Origin: Gammaproteobacteria bacterium
Lineage (GTDB): Bacteria; Pseudomonadota; Gammaproteobacteria; Pseudomonadales; Cellvibrionaceae
Assembly: GCA_021151835.1 (NCBI GenBank)
Contig: JAGKWO010000017.1
Coordinates: 1-64,000, forward strand
Direction of reading: 5' to 3'
Length of the DNA: 64,000 bases
Shown here: positions 18,034 through 26,474 of the stretch, one piece after another
How the letters are laid out: the number at the start of each line of letters is the position of its first letter
How positions within the stretch are numbered: the first letter of the stretch is position 1
Made by a program: the position numbers and the translations under genes
The notes under the pieces: generated by a model
Told to the model about the DNA's origin: nothing
The model's database searches: none
Seen by the model: the letters and a program-made list of their open reading frames with translations, nothing else

Positions 18034-18715
18034 CCAACAATCCCTCCTCGGAACTCAGGGTAAATACACGAATATCGATGGTTGCTTCCGGATAACGAGT
18101 TACCCGATAATCCAACGATTCCCAATAAAACTTCCACCGCAGTGATTCAATTTCTTTCATTAATTGCAGCACTTGCAAATAGTTACCGCTTACACGAATC
18201 AATACCGCATGTTTGTAAACGCCAGTTCCACCCTCGTCAACAACAGCGACATCCGTAGCGGGAGCAGGCGGTTCTTTTTTTTCCAAATGCAATTCACTGG
18301 CGGGCAACGTACGAACCTGAAGAACATTGACAGAAGATGTTTTTTGCAAAACATCTTCCAACGCCTCTGGCAATTGATTAGCACTAACCAGCCCTTGCGA
18401 TAAACCCGACAGCAGCGCTTCCGCCTCGACAATACGTCGATTCAAATCGGTAATTTCTGTGCTTTTGATAATCGCAGGATCGCTTGTCAACGCCAGGGTC
18501 AGCTCTGCAATTCTAGCCTCCAATGTTGTTTGCTCTGCGGTGACTTTTTGTGTTTCTACCTCTAAGGCTTTGCGTTCGCTATCAATACGTCCCTGCAATA
18601 AAAAGTCCCACAGCAAAAAGATAACAGCCAGCAACGTAATAAAAATTAACACTCGCTCACGGATGACTCGCGCATCAATTTTTTCCATTAATTGTTTAAT
18701 CGCGTTTGGCATCAT
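18026..18715 (-). CDS. mshJ: MSHA biogenesis protein MshJ (PilO-like)
   Basis: The 229-residue protein has a single membrane helix near residues 24-43 (RVLIFITLLAVIFLLWDFLL), a coiled-coil of about 60 residues, and an alpha/beta periplasmic domain (HAVLIRVSGNYLQVLQLMKEIESL) similar to PilO. It should form the inner-membrane alignment complex with MshI2. Two adjacent ATGs (18715 and 18712) follow GGAGAGA; a farther upstream start would overlap mshI2 more. It overlaps mshI2 by about 20 bases. Confidence 0.8.
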   Translation of the reverse strand: MMPNAIKQLMEKIDARVIRERVLIFITLLAVIFLLWDFLLQGRIDSERKALEVETQKVTAEQTTLEARIAELTLALTSDPAIIKSTEITDLNRRIVEAEALLSGLSQGLVSANQLPEALEDVLQKTSSVNVLQVRTLPASELHLEKKEPPAPATDVAVVDEGGTGVYKHAVLIRVSGNYLQVLQLMKEIESLRWKFYWESLDYRVTRYPEATIDIRVFTLSSEEGLLGV

Positions 18716-19403
18716 TCTCTCTCCGCGATTGGTCAATAACCTTTTTATTCATCTCCAGAAACATTTGTACAGCAGTTTTTGGAACCTCGGGTGCATTTTC
18801 AGATTCCTCTCTGGCAAGAGAATCTTTCGCAAGGGAAAATTCAAAAACACCGGTTTTATTTTTATGGGGCTCCGCATTCAATACTCCGAAGGCAGACTGA
18901 GCGAACACCGGCTCCCGTCGCAACTGCTGGATATAGAGTGGAATTTGATCCACGGCCAATGTTTTACCCGCAAATTCAACGTAATTACCACCCCGCTCCA
19001 GCGAGAATGCCTCCAGGCTTATTGTTTCCAGGGACTGCCGCCCTAACGCTTCCATATACGCGGAGAAGCCGGAGTTATTACCTAAATTTTTGTTGGCGAT
19101 AACCTGATAAATTTGTTCACGACGCACCAGCTCCTGTGACAGTTTTAACGACTGAGCATCAAGATCAGCAAGATTTCCGGTGGGTCGTTGTTGTTCCATC
19201 TGCGTTACTTGTGCTTTTAAGTGCTCCAGTTGCGCTTTGCTTTTTTCAACCTGACCCGCCAAGGCTCGATTACCCTGCGCACTCAAATAACTAAATATCA
19301 GCAACAACACGGCAAATGCTGCCATTCCCCACAGCATGTGAATACTGCGTAGCGGCTCATAGTTTGGCCGAAATTCGGGTAGATATAGATTGATCTGTTG
19401 CAT
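18696..19403 (-). CDS. MSHA biogenesis protein MshI2 (PilN-like)
   Basis: A 235-residue bitopic protein opening with QQINLYLPEF, the cytoplasmic peptide by which PilN-type proteins bind the PilM-like actin fold (here MshI). A membrane helix at about 26-42 is followed by a coiled-coil and a periplasmic alpha/beta domain. It begins six bases after the mshI stop codon. In some genomes this gene is named mshI2 and in others mshJ, so the symbol is left blank. Confidence 0.8.
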   Translation of the reverse strand: MQQINLYLPEFRPNYEPLRSIHMLWGMAAFAVLLLIFSYLSAQGNRALAGQVEKSKAQLEHLKAQVTQMEQQRPTGNLADLDAQSLKLSQELVRREQIYQVIANKNLGNNSGFSAYMEALGRQSLETISLEAFSLERGGNYVEFAGKTLAVDQIPLYIQQLRREPVFAQSAFGVLNAEPHKNKTGVFEFSLAKDSLAREESENAPEVPKTAVQMFLEMNKKVIDQSRRENDAKRD

Positions 19404-19409
19404 ATCGGA

Positions 19410-20357
19410 TTACCCCACTCGATCTTGACGCAGGGCAGCGCCGATGGCTTGTAAACATAAAGACAAACTATGTTCGGGAATACCATCAGCAATCTGCAAT
19501 CCATTCGCGATATTTAGCAGATTGATACTAACGGCAAATGAATTACGAATTTCCGGCGTAATCTTATCGGCGGTTACATTCTCACCACACAGGTAAACAT
19601 GGCTCGGTGGGACCTGGCGCATTTGCCGCTCGAAATAATCCAGCGAGCGTTGCAACTCCAGCACAAGGGAATCGCCAGGCAAGTCATCCAGCAATCCGGC
19701 GTTATAGGCGAGCGAAAATTGACGGGACAAATACAAATTACCGTCGCGAATAATCTGCAAACTACCGCCACCTTGCTGCAATTTAACAATGGCGACGCCA
19801 CGCTTGGTGTCACAACAGGTTTCGGCGAGGTTGCGTAGTGCCAATTCGGAAATATCAATATTTTTTAATTCGAGGCCTGTCGCGCGCGCCAGATTTACTT
19901 GCGCTTCCACATGTTTATGTTGGGCAACCACTGCATAGGCCATGCGATTACCGCCACGCGCGCTGTCCTCAGGCAAAAAGAATCCATCAATAACCGCCTC
20001 GGCGATTGGAAATTGCACCAGATCTTTTACCCGCCACCGCAATGCTTCGGCCAATTCTTCCTGGGGCACCTTTGGTGCTTCCCCTAAAATCAATTGATAA
20101 TTGCCAGCGGGCATTACCAGATTACCGGGTATACGTTGCAGCCCCAGCTTCACTAACCGTGAACGCAAAATTTCTGCAGGCTCAATGCCTTGCTCCAACG
20201 GAAGAAACTCGCAGTGGGCTAAAAAAGGTTGTTGTGTCGGGGGACGCTGGATATGCGCAAAAGCGATGCCGTCGGGAGTAAAATCAACACCCACTATTTG
20301 ATTCTGGCGATGATTGCTGCGCAAAATCCTGGTTATTTTTTCCGCTATTGCATTCAA
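19410..20357 (-). CDS. mshI: MSHA biogenesis protein MshI (PilM-like)
   Basis: First gene of the MSHA locus, 315 residues. It has an actin/PilM-like layout, opening VGVDFTPDGIAFAHIQ and later containing VAIVKLQQGGGSLQIIRDG and the LVLELQRSLDYFERQM block. PilM-like proteins sit on the cytoplasmic face and bind the N-terminal peptide of the next gene's product. No ATG is available in frame; the best start is a TTG at 20357 with only a weak purine stretch upstream. The gene diverges from trmL across 140 bases that should hold the operon promoter. Confidence 0.83.
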   Translation of the reverse strand: MNAIAEKITRILRSNHRQNQIVGVDFTPDGIAFAHIQRPPTQQPFLAHCEFLPLEQGIEPAEILRSRLVKLGLQRIPGNLVMPAGNYQLILGEAPKVPQEELAEALRWRVKDLVQFPIAEAVIDGFFLPEDSARGGNRMAYAVVAQHKHVEAQVNLARATGLELKNIDISELALRNLAETCCDTKRGVAIVKLQQGGGSLQIIRDGNLYLSRQFSLAYNAGLLDDLPGDSLVLELQRSLDYFERQMRQVPPSHVYLCGENVTADKITPEIRNSFAVSINLLNIANGLQIADGIPEHSLSLCLQAIGAALRQDRVG

Positions 20358-20497
20358 ATGCAGGGTCTCGAGTTTATAAGCCTGGGGAAATCAACCGCTA
20401 AAAATAATGCAAGGTATTTAATAACTCTTGCTTATAATTGGCGCCGGAAACATAACGTTTAACAAAAAACATAGACCATAAAGGGTGAAAACGCCAA

Positions 20498-20962
20498 ATG
20501 TTGAACATAGTTCTTTTCGAACCGGAAATTCCGCCGAACACCGGAAACATCATTCGGCTCGCAGCCAATACCGGTTGCCAACTGCATTTGATTGAACCGC
20601 TGGGATTTAAACTGGATGAAAAAAACGTAACCCGTGCCGGCATGGATTACGCAGAGACTCAGGATGTGCGCATTCATACCAGTTGGGATGCATTTTTAAC
20701 CAGCGAGAAACCTGCACGGATTTTCGCATTGAGCACGAAAGGTTCTCATTGTCATAGTGACGCCCGGTTCCAGCGCGATGATTATTTATTATTCGGCCCT
20801 GAATCCCGCGGCTTACCTGCCACGCTTCGCGAAGCGCTCCCCACAGATCGGGTATTGCGCATCCCCATGGTAGCCAATAGTAGAAGCATGAATTTATCTA
20901 ACGCCGTCGCCGTAATGGTTTATGAAGCCTGGCGCCAATTAGGGTATGCTGGCGCGCTTTAA
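20498..20962 (+). CDS. trmL: tRNA (cytidine/uridine-34-2'-O)-methyltransferase TrmL
   Basis: The 154-residue SPOUT-class enzyme methylates the wobble ribose of certain leucine tRNAs. It matches the family over its full length: FEPEIPPNTGNIIRLAANTG at the N terminus, FGPESRGLP near residue 104 and the knot motif IPMVANSRSMNLSNAVAV near residues 126-143. Size is normal. It is divergent from the MSHA locus and leads a plus-strand run of flavodoxin genes and mnmC. A possible promoter (TTGCTT, 17 bases, CATAAC) lies just upstream but is not strong. Confidence 0.93.
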   Translation: MLNIVLFEPEIPPNTGNIIRLAANTGCQLHLIEPLGFKLDEKNVTRAGMDYAETQDVRIHTSWDAFLTSEKPARIFALSTKGSHCHSDARFQRDDYLLFGPESRGLPATLREALPTDRVLRIPMVANSRSMNLSNAVAVMVYEAWRQLGYAGAL

Positions 20963-21003
20963 CCATAGAGTGGTTTGTAAGCCCAATTGATGAGACTGAT
21001 GGC

Positions 21004-21450
21004 ATGAGTAAAGTCCAGATTTTTATCGGCAGTGTTTACGGTGGTGCTGAACAAGTTGGCGAGCTGGTTGGCGAAGAATTGCGCAAACTGGGGCATGATG
21101 TGTCATTAAATACCTATGCCCGCGCAGAAGACCTTGCGCGCGATCCTGATGAAATTATCCTGCTGTGTCACTCCAACACCGGTTCCGGGGAATTACCCGA
21201 CAACATCCAACCACTTTATTTGCACCTGACACGCGATTACCCACGCATTGCGGGGCGACGCTATGGGGTGATTAATCTCGCTGACAGCAGCTATATGTCC
21301 TTCAACGAAGGCGGTAAAGCACTGGATGCAGCCTTCGCTGACTTGGGCGCAATCCGTGTCGGTGAACCATTGGTAATTGACGCCTGCAGCGGTGATGACC
21401 CGGCCACCCTGGCGCGCGACTGGGTGAATGAATGGGCCCGATTAATTTAA
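21004..21450 (+). CDS. Flavodoxin, YqcA/MioC type
   Basis: This 148-residue flavoprotein has the FMN phosphate loop near residues 8-16 (GSVYGGAEQ), the second FMN loop HSNTGSGELPDN and the third YGVINLADSSYMSFNEGG. These and the C-terminal VGEPLVIDA...WVNEW block resemble Escherichia coli YqcA more than MioC. Its electron partner is unknown. It lies between trmL and fldB on the same strand, and the three genes with mnmC may form one transcript. Confidence 0.85.
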   Translation: MSKVQIFIGSVYGGAEQVGELVGEELRKLGHDVSLNTYARAEDLARDPDEIILLCHSNTGSGELPDNIQPLYLHLTRDYPRIAGRRYGVINLADSSYMSFNEGGKALDAAFADLGAIRVGEPLVIDACSGDDPATLARDWVNEWARLI

Positions 21451-21502
21451 CTACGCACCGGTTTAACAGCACCTTGTGTTAAAAATGATTTAAGTGATTG
21501 CT

Positions 21503-22027
21503 ATGAGCGATACCAAAACTATCGGTTTGTTTTACGGCAGCTCCACCTGCTATACCGAAATGGCTGGCGAAAAAATTCGCACCATTATTGGCGAAGAACG
21601 TGTTGATTTTTGCAATATTGTTGACACACCCATCACCCAAACCCAATGTTATGACTATTTGATTTTTGGTATTCCCACCTGGGACTATGGTGAATTGCAA
21701 GAGAACTGGGAAGACATTTGGGAAGAACTGGATTCATTGGACCTCACTGGAAAAAAAATTGCCATTTACGGTTTAGGTGATCAAATCGGATACCCGGAAT
21801 GGTTCCTGGACGCGATGGGTTATTTGCACAGTAAACTGATTCATCGCGGGGCAATTCCCTGCGGTTACTGGCCGCGCGCGGGTTACGAATTTGAAGCATC
21901 AAAAGCACTCACACCCGATGGCAAGTATTTTGTTGGATTGGCGCTGGATGAAGAAAATGAATTCCAGTTGAGCGAAGCCCGCATCCAGCAATGGTGCACC
22001 CAGGTGCTGCAAGAGTTTGGTTTGTGA
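21503..22027 (+). CDS. fldB: Flavodoxin FldB
   Basis: Long-chain flavodoxin of 174 residues. It matches FldB closely: GLFYGSSTCYTEMAGEKI at the FMN phosphate loop (Ser-Ser-Thr-Cys in place of the FldA TGNTE type), FGIPTWDYGELQENW, and YGLGDQIGYPEWFLDA for the flavin-stacking loop, then GYWPRAGYEF. It carries one electron at low potential. The ATG at 21503 agrees with the family start; a GTG three codons upstream is in frame. Its stop codon overlaps the mnmC start by four bases. Confidence 0.93.
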   Translation: MSDTKTIGLFYGSSTCYTEMAGEKIRTIIGEERVDFCNIVDTPITQTQCYDYLIFGIPTWDYGELQENWEDIWEELDSLDLTGKKIAIYGLGDQIGYPEWFLDAMGYLHSKLIHRGAIPCGYWPRAGYEFEASKALTPDGKYFVGLALDEENEFQLSEARIQQWCTQVLQEFGL

Positions 22028-24075
22028 GTGACGATCAAAACCCCGCACCCGTTCAATATGCCCAATTACATTGGGATAACGATGGCCAACCATTGTCCAG
22101 TGTGTTTGGCGATGTCTATTTCTCCAAGGCAAATGGCCTTGAAGAAACCCGCCATGTTTTTTTACAGCACAATCAACTCGCACAACGCTGGCAAGCGCTT
22201 CCTGAAACTGCGCATTTCACTATTGCCGAAACCGGGTTTGGTTCCGGCCTGAATTTTTTAGCGGCCTGGGAATTGTGGTTGTCGAGTGCACCAGCTTCGG
22301 CACAGTTACATTTTGTCAGTGTCGAAAAATTTCCATTATCCAAAAACGATTTAAGTCGCGCGCTGTCACTGTGGCCGCAATTACAATTTTTATCGCAGCA
22401 ATTGATTGATGCCTACCCATGCATTGTTGGTGAAGGGTTCCATCGTTTATCGTTTATGGATGGACGGATCAAACTCACATTGATTATTAATGATGCTGCA
22501 TGCGGGTTTGCACAGTTACTTGCCACCACCGATCCACTTTATTCCTGCTACTCCCCCACAGTAGACGCATGGTTCCTTGACGGTTTTGCCCCCTCCAAAA
22601 ATCCGCACATGTGGAGCGAGGATTTATTTTCGCGCATTCATCAATTAAGCAAAACCGGAACAACTGCCGCCACCTTCAGTGCAGCGGCGATTGTTAAGAA
22701 AGGATTGAAATTTGCGGGATTCACTTTAGAAAAAGTGGCTGGCTTTGGTCGCAAACGCGAGATGCTGAAGGCGATTATGCCGGCTCACCAGCAGGATTAT
22801 TTTTATCCGCAACCTGCTTACAAAAGCGCTTCGCCCTTTCCTTCGCCCTGGTCGATTAACGCCAGCCCGAATTTCCATGCAAAAAAAGAGGCAATCATTA
22901 TTGGCGCCGGATTGGCCGGTTGCACCAGCGCGCACGCTCTGGCAGAACGCGGTTGGAAAATTACACTACTTGAACGCAACAACATTATTGCGTCTGAAGC
23001 CTCGGGCAATCCCCAGGGTGTGCTGTACGCCAAGTTGTCGCACAAGGAAGAGGCGCAAGCCGCATTTAATCTGGCGAGTTTGCAATTCGCCCAATCTTTT
23101 TATTCATCGCGCTGGATTGCTACAGGGGAACAAACGGGTGTATTACAACTGGCGCATTGCGCAGCTGAACAATTATTGCAAACCCAATTGCGTGAAAAAT
23201 TTTCGGCAGCCACTGAATTGGTTCAGTTTGTTTCTGCCGGCCGGGCGAGCGAGCTAGCAGGCACTTCTCTTGCCCATAATGCTATTCACTTTCCGAATGC
23301 GGGCTGGATTAACCCGGCAAAACTGTGCGCGCAGCTCATCACGCATCCATTGATTCAGGTTATCGCAAATACAACTGCAGTGGATATCGCGTACAACGGA
23401 GAAAATTGGTGTATTAACAATAACGCTGAATTACAAGCACCTGTAGTCATTATCGCCAATGCACGCGATGCACACTACTTTACACAAACCCGGCATTTGC
23501 CGATTAAATCTATTCGCGGGCAAATTACCTACCTGCCAGCCACTGAAACCAGTAAGAAAATCAAAATCGTCATTTGCAGTGAAGGGTATATCGCTCCTGC
23601 AAACGAGGGCATTCATTGCACCGGTGCAACATTTAATTTAAAAGAAGAATCCACAGCGTTGCGTGCTGAGGATCACCACACCAATCTGGAAAATTTACGT
23701 GAGGCCCTATCAGATATGGCCGATGAGTGGGGAAATCTGGATAACAATTTATTGGGCGGACGCGTCGCGTTCCGCTGTACCCTCCCTGATTATTTACCCG
23801 CCGTCGGCCCGGTGGCCGATGAAATTCCCATGCTGGATAGCTTTGCCCCGTTGCGCAAGAATGCGCGTGCTTTTATTCAGGGCACTGGAAAATACCTGCC
23901 GGGCTTGTACCTGAACATCGGCCATGGCTCACGCGGTTTAGCCTATACGCCACTGTGCGCTGAAATACTCGCGGCACATATCAATAATGAATCGCAACCT
24001 ATCGCGAGTGAACTGGTAACGGCGTTAAACCCGGCGCGTTTCCTGATCAGGGATTTGATTAAAAATAAACGTTAA
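22024..24075 (+). CDS. mnmC: Bifunctional tRNA mnm5s2U biosynthesis protein MnmC
   Basis: The 683-residue enzyme finishes the mnm5(s2)U wobble modification. The N-terminal third is the SAM methyltransferase (FTIAETGFGSGLNFLAAW near residue 65, WFLDGFAPSKNPHMW near 190) and the rest is the FAD-dependent demodification domain (IIIGAGLAGCTSAHALAERG near residue 290, and the closing NIGHGSRGL). The start is a GTG at 22024 forming a GTGA overlap with fldB; a more upstream frame start would run inside fldB. Tight coupling to a flavodoxin is noteworthy, since the C-terminal domain is a flavoenzyme. Confidence 0.94.
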   Translation: MSDDQNPAPVQYAQLHWDNDGQPLSSVFGDVYFSKANGLEETRHVFLQHNQLAQRWQALPETAHFTIAETGFGSGLNFLAAWELWLSSAPASAQLHFVSVEKFPLSKNDLSRALSLWPQLQFLSQQLIDAYPCIVGEGFHRLSFMDGRIKLTLIINDAACGFAQLLATTDPLYSCYSPTVDAWFLDGFAPSKNPHMWSEDLFSRIHQLSKTGTTAATFSAAAIVKKGLKFAGFTLEKVAGFGRKREMLKAIMPAHQQDYFYPQPAYKSASPFPSPWSINASPNFHAKKEAIIIGAGLAGCTSAHALAERGWKITLLERNNIIASEASGNPQGVLYAKLSHKEEAQAAFNLASLQFAQSFYSSRWIATGEQTGVLQLAHCAAEQLLQTQLREKFSAATELVQFVSAGRASELAGTSLAHNAIHFPNAGWINPAKLCAQLITHPLIQVIANTTAVDIAYNGENWCINNNAELQAPVVIIANARDAHYFTQTRHLPIKSIRGQITYLPATETSKKIKIVICSEGYIAPANEGIHCTGATFNLKEESTALRAEDHHTNLENLREALSDMADEWGNLDNNLLGGRVAFRCTLPDYLPAVGPVADEIPMLDSFAPLRKNARAFIQGTGKYLPGLYLNIGHGSRGLAYTPLCAEILAAHINNESQPIASELVTALNPARFLIRDLIKNKR

Positions 24076-24122
24076 GCGAGTGGTAATCATGAACCCAATT
24101 GAATCAACTCGCGATTTTTTTT
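24076..24122 (+). terminator. Possible terminator after mnmC
   Basis: GCGAGT near 24076 pairs with ACTCGC near 24112, followed by GATTTTTTTT. The loop of about 25 bases is long, so this is only a weak candidate. Confidence 0.4.
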
Positions 24123-24307
24123 AAGTCATTGCTTGACCATACATTGCTGCTCTCCGACCTGCCCAGGGCTAGCCATCGCTCCTCCTGACCTGCGCTCGCT
24201 CGATCCACAATAGTCAACACCAATGGGGCCCTAAACACTAGTGCAGCCTTGATGATTGTCTATACTCTTCAGCACCCCACAAAAATTAGCCAAAGAGAGG
24301 CAGTTCC

Positions 24308-24745
24308 ATGCTGACTAACCGTACTTATGTTCTGGAAGATGAAGTGGATTTCCTTCATAACTATTACGAACGCCTGGTTGTGCAAGAGGTATATGACCAA
24401 AGTGAGCGGGTGCAACAAGGGGACCGGGATTTCCTGGCCGATGTGGCGTGTGTGGCGTTAAATCGCTTGCCACCGCGCTATATTCGCCACGATGTGGATA
24501 TGACCTTTTTTATGTCGCCACAGGATATGGTAGAGATCGAACGTAAAGTCACCAATGCCGTGACTGATGCGCTGAATTATGTGGAGAGCCGCGAACGAGG
24601 CGAGAATCCGAAACTGCCGCCAGTTGAAGTTTCGCTGATTTCCACTCGCGCCGATAAACCGGCTAAAGCCCCTAAAGCCGAACCCAAAGAGAAAAGTGAA
24701 GCAACCAAATCTGACAAAGCCACAAAAGGCAAAAACAAGAAATGA
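24308..24745 (+). CDS. ComFB-like protein
   Basis: The 145-residue protein resembles the late competence protein ComFB family: NYYERLVVQEVYDQ near residue 17, DVACVALNRLPPRYIRHDVDMTFF in the centre. The last 35 residues are a Lys/Ala/Glu/Pro tail that is probably disordered. ComFB-like proteins in cyanobacteria have been described as cyclic dinucleotide binders, so this may be a signalling protein, but that is inference here. AGAGAGG lies about nine bases before the ATG. It is a single gene between terminators. Confidence 0.72.
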   Translation: MLTNRTYVLEDEVDFLHNYYERLVVQEVYDQSERVQQGDRDFLADVACVALNRLPPRYIRHDVDMTFFMSPQDMVEIERKVTNAVTDALNYVESRERGENPKLPPVEVSLISTRADKPAKAPKAEPKEKSEATKSDKATKGKNKK

Positions 24746-24775
24746 ATGAGAAGAACTCGCGCTGGAAATCTACAT

Positions 24776-24798
24776 AAAGGCCGGTTACCGGCCTTTTT
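24776..24798 (+). terminator. Rho-independent terminator
   Basis: AAAGGCCGG and CCGGCCTTT form a perfect nine-base stem with a TTA loop followed by a T-run. It ends the comFB-like transcript and, read from the other strand, also the convergent DUF502 gene. Confidence 0.88.
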
Positions 24799-24812
24799 GA
24801 TTTATGCAGGAT

Positions 24813-25442
24813 CTATTTTTTTACCGACCCGGGAACATCAGAAATTATCTGCGAACCGGAACCACAAGCGATCACTGTGCGCATAGCTTCTTCAACACTC
24901 ACATGGGGCAGCAAATCCACACAGTCCGCAGATAAGTGATACACAAAACCCGAGGTGGGGATTGGAGCTGTAGGTGCGTACACAGTAAAGTCACCGTTAG
25001 CATGTTTCGCAGTCACAATCGCCGTCACCGACACACCGGCAGCGCGCCCCATTAAATAAGCACGGCACACATCCCCCTTTAATAATGAGGTATTGCCCTC
25101 GCCCCCCAACAATTGGGTCACCACTTCACGAATGGTTTTATAGCCCGGCGCAAGGCGGCCCAACCAGGCATCAACCTGGTCATGGACCCATTCCCCTACA
25201 TTGGTTTTGATAAACAGGCCAATCAGGAAACACCCTGATAGCAACAACAGCACACCCAGCACATCGGCCATGTAATTGGTAAAGGCCGTTTGCTCAACCA
25301 GCCAATGGCTTAATGGCTGGATCAACGCACGCACTACCCCCAGCAACCACTCAACCAGAAATACAAAAATCGCGATAGGCAAAATAACAACCAGTCCACC
25401 CAGCAGAGTAATACTGACAAACGACCGCAAACGCTTCATCAT
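24813..25442 (-). CDS. DUF502 family membrane protein
   Basis: A 209-residue inner-membrane protein of the DUF502 family, function unknown. It has two hydrophobic segments (about 9-32 and 58-80) separated by a loop, then the conserved block IPGYKTI-like (APGYKTIREVVTQLL) and a soluble C-terminal domain with TAPIPTSGFVYHL. GGAAGGCG precedes the ATG. It is divergent from the glutamine cyclotransferase gene by 32 bases. Confidence 0.82.
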   Translation of the reverse strand: MMKRLRSFVSITLLGGLVVILPIAIFVFLVEWLLGVVRALIQPLSHWLVEQTAFTNYMADVLGVLLLLSGCFLIGLFIKTNVGEWVHDQVDAWLGRLAPGYKTIREVVTQLLGGEGNTSLLKGDVCRAYLMGRAAGVSVTAIVTAKHANGDFTVYAPTAPIPTSGFVYHLSADCVDLLPHVSVEEAMRTVIACGSGSQIISDVPGSVKK

Positions 25443-25474
25443 GTGCGCCTTCCAATAAAAATGTTTCGAGCCTT

Positions 25475-26278
25475 ATGATCCTGACAACACCACTTTCCCG
25501 CGCGCTATTGTGCACCAGCTTGCTGTTGATTACGAACGCCTGGTCGTCGTTCGCAGATGCTGCCGAAGAACTGGCCTATGAAATTATCGCCGAGCGCACC
25601 CATAAGCCGGTGTTGTTCACCCAGGGGTTACTCGTAGATGGCGATCACTTTTACGAAACCAGTGGCCTGTACAATCAATCGTTATTGGTTACCTACCCGA
25701 TTGCCGAACCGACAAGTACCTGGGCAAAAATCTCCGCGCCTTTTACCAAAAAACAAGCGCTCCCCAACCAGTATTTCGCTGAGGGTTTGGCACTGCTGGA
25801 TAACAAACTCTATGTTTTGACCTGGATGGAAAAAACCCTGCTGGTATATGACAAGGCCACACTGACTTACGAAAAAAGCATGAGTTATAGCGGCGAGGGC
25901 TGGGGTTTGGCTACCGATGGAAAATCGCTCATTCGCAGTGATGGCTCGGCGACCATTTATTTCCATCAACCAACGGATTTCAGCATCACCAAAACCCTGA
26001 CCGTTAAAGATGGCGACAAGGAAATCAACCAGCTCAATGAATTGGAGTATGCCGAGGGTGTTTTGTGGGCCAACATCTGGCATGACGACCGCATTGTGAA
26101 AATCGACCCTGACACTGGCAAGGTGCTGGCACAGATCAACCTGTCGGCCCTGAAAGGCAAAGTCAAACTGGACAATAGTGAGCAGGTGCTTAACGGTATC
26201 GCCTGGGACCCGAAGCAAAAAGCCTTCTGGATTACTGGCAAACAGTGGCCGAAGATGTTCCTGGTAAAAATCCCCTGA
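25475..26278 (+). CDS. Secreted glutamine cyclotransferase (plant-type glutaminyl cyclase)
   Basis: The 267-residue protein has a signal peptide (about 1-28, ending FADA) and a five-bladed propeller fold typical of plant-type glutaminyl-peptide cyclotransferases (PF05096): FTQGLLVDGDHFYETSGLYNQS, YFAEGLALLDNKLYVLTW, GEGWGLATDG and the LNELEYAEGVLWANIW block are all recognisable. Such enzymes convert N-terminal Gln of peptides into pyroglutamate. It is followed by a strong terminator, so it is probably a single-gene unit. Confidence 0.87.
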   Translation: MILTTPLSRALLCTSLLLITNAWSSFADAAEELAYEIIAERTHKPVLFTQGLLVDGDHFYETSGLYNQSLLVTYPIAEPTSTWAKISAPFTKKQALPNQYFAEGLALLDNKLYVLTWMEKTLLVYDKATLTYEKSMSYSGEGWGLATDGKSLIRSDGSATIYFHQPTDFSITKTLTVKDGDKEINQLNELEYAEGVLWANIWHDDRIVKIDPDTGKVLAQINLSALKGKVKLDNSEQVLNGIAWDPKQKAFWITGKQWPKMFLVKIP

Positions 26279-26301
26279 ATCGCTAGCCTTCAACTGAATC
26301 T

Positions 26302-26335
26302 AAAAAAGCCCCGGCCACCCAGCCGGGGCTTTTTT
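26302..26335 (+). terminator. Rho-independent terminator
   Basis: AAAAAAGCCCCGGC and GCCGGGGCTTTTTT form a very stable stem around a CACCCA loop, right after the glutamine cyclotransferase gene. Confidence 0.92.
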
Positions 26336-26378
26336 ATTGGCACCTCCGATTGTCATAAACCATGACTCAACGCACAAC

Positions 26379-26419
26379 AATTTCCATATTTGGTAAATAA
26401 AATACCAAATATGGAAATT
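26379..26419. repeat. Perfect inverted repeat upstream of DUF5666 gene
   Basis: Two 17-base arms, AATTTCCATATTTGGTA (26379-26395) and TACCAAATATGGAAATT (26403-26419), are exact reverse complements separated by seven A/T bases. It lies 55 bases before the start of the first DUF5666 gene, has no T-run and is distinct from the terminator 44 bases upstream. It could be an operator for a dimeric regulator or a hairpin in the 5' leader. Confidence 0.75.
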
Positions 26420-26474
26420 AATGCTTCAACCAGCACGCAAGTTGAAGAAGTATCTACGTGAGAGGTAAATAAAT

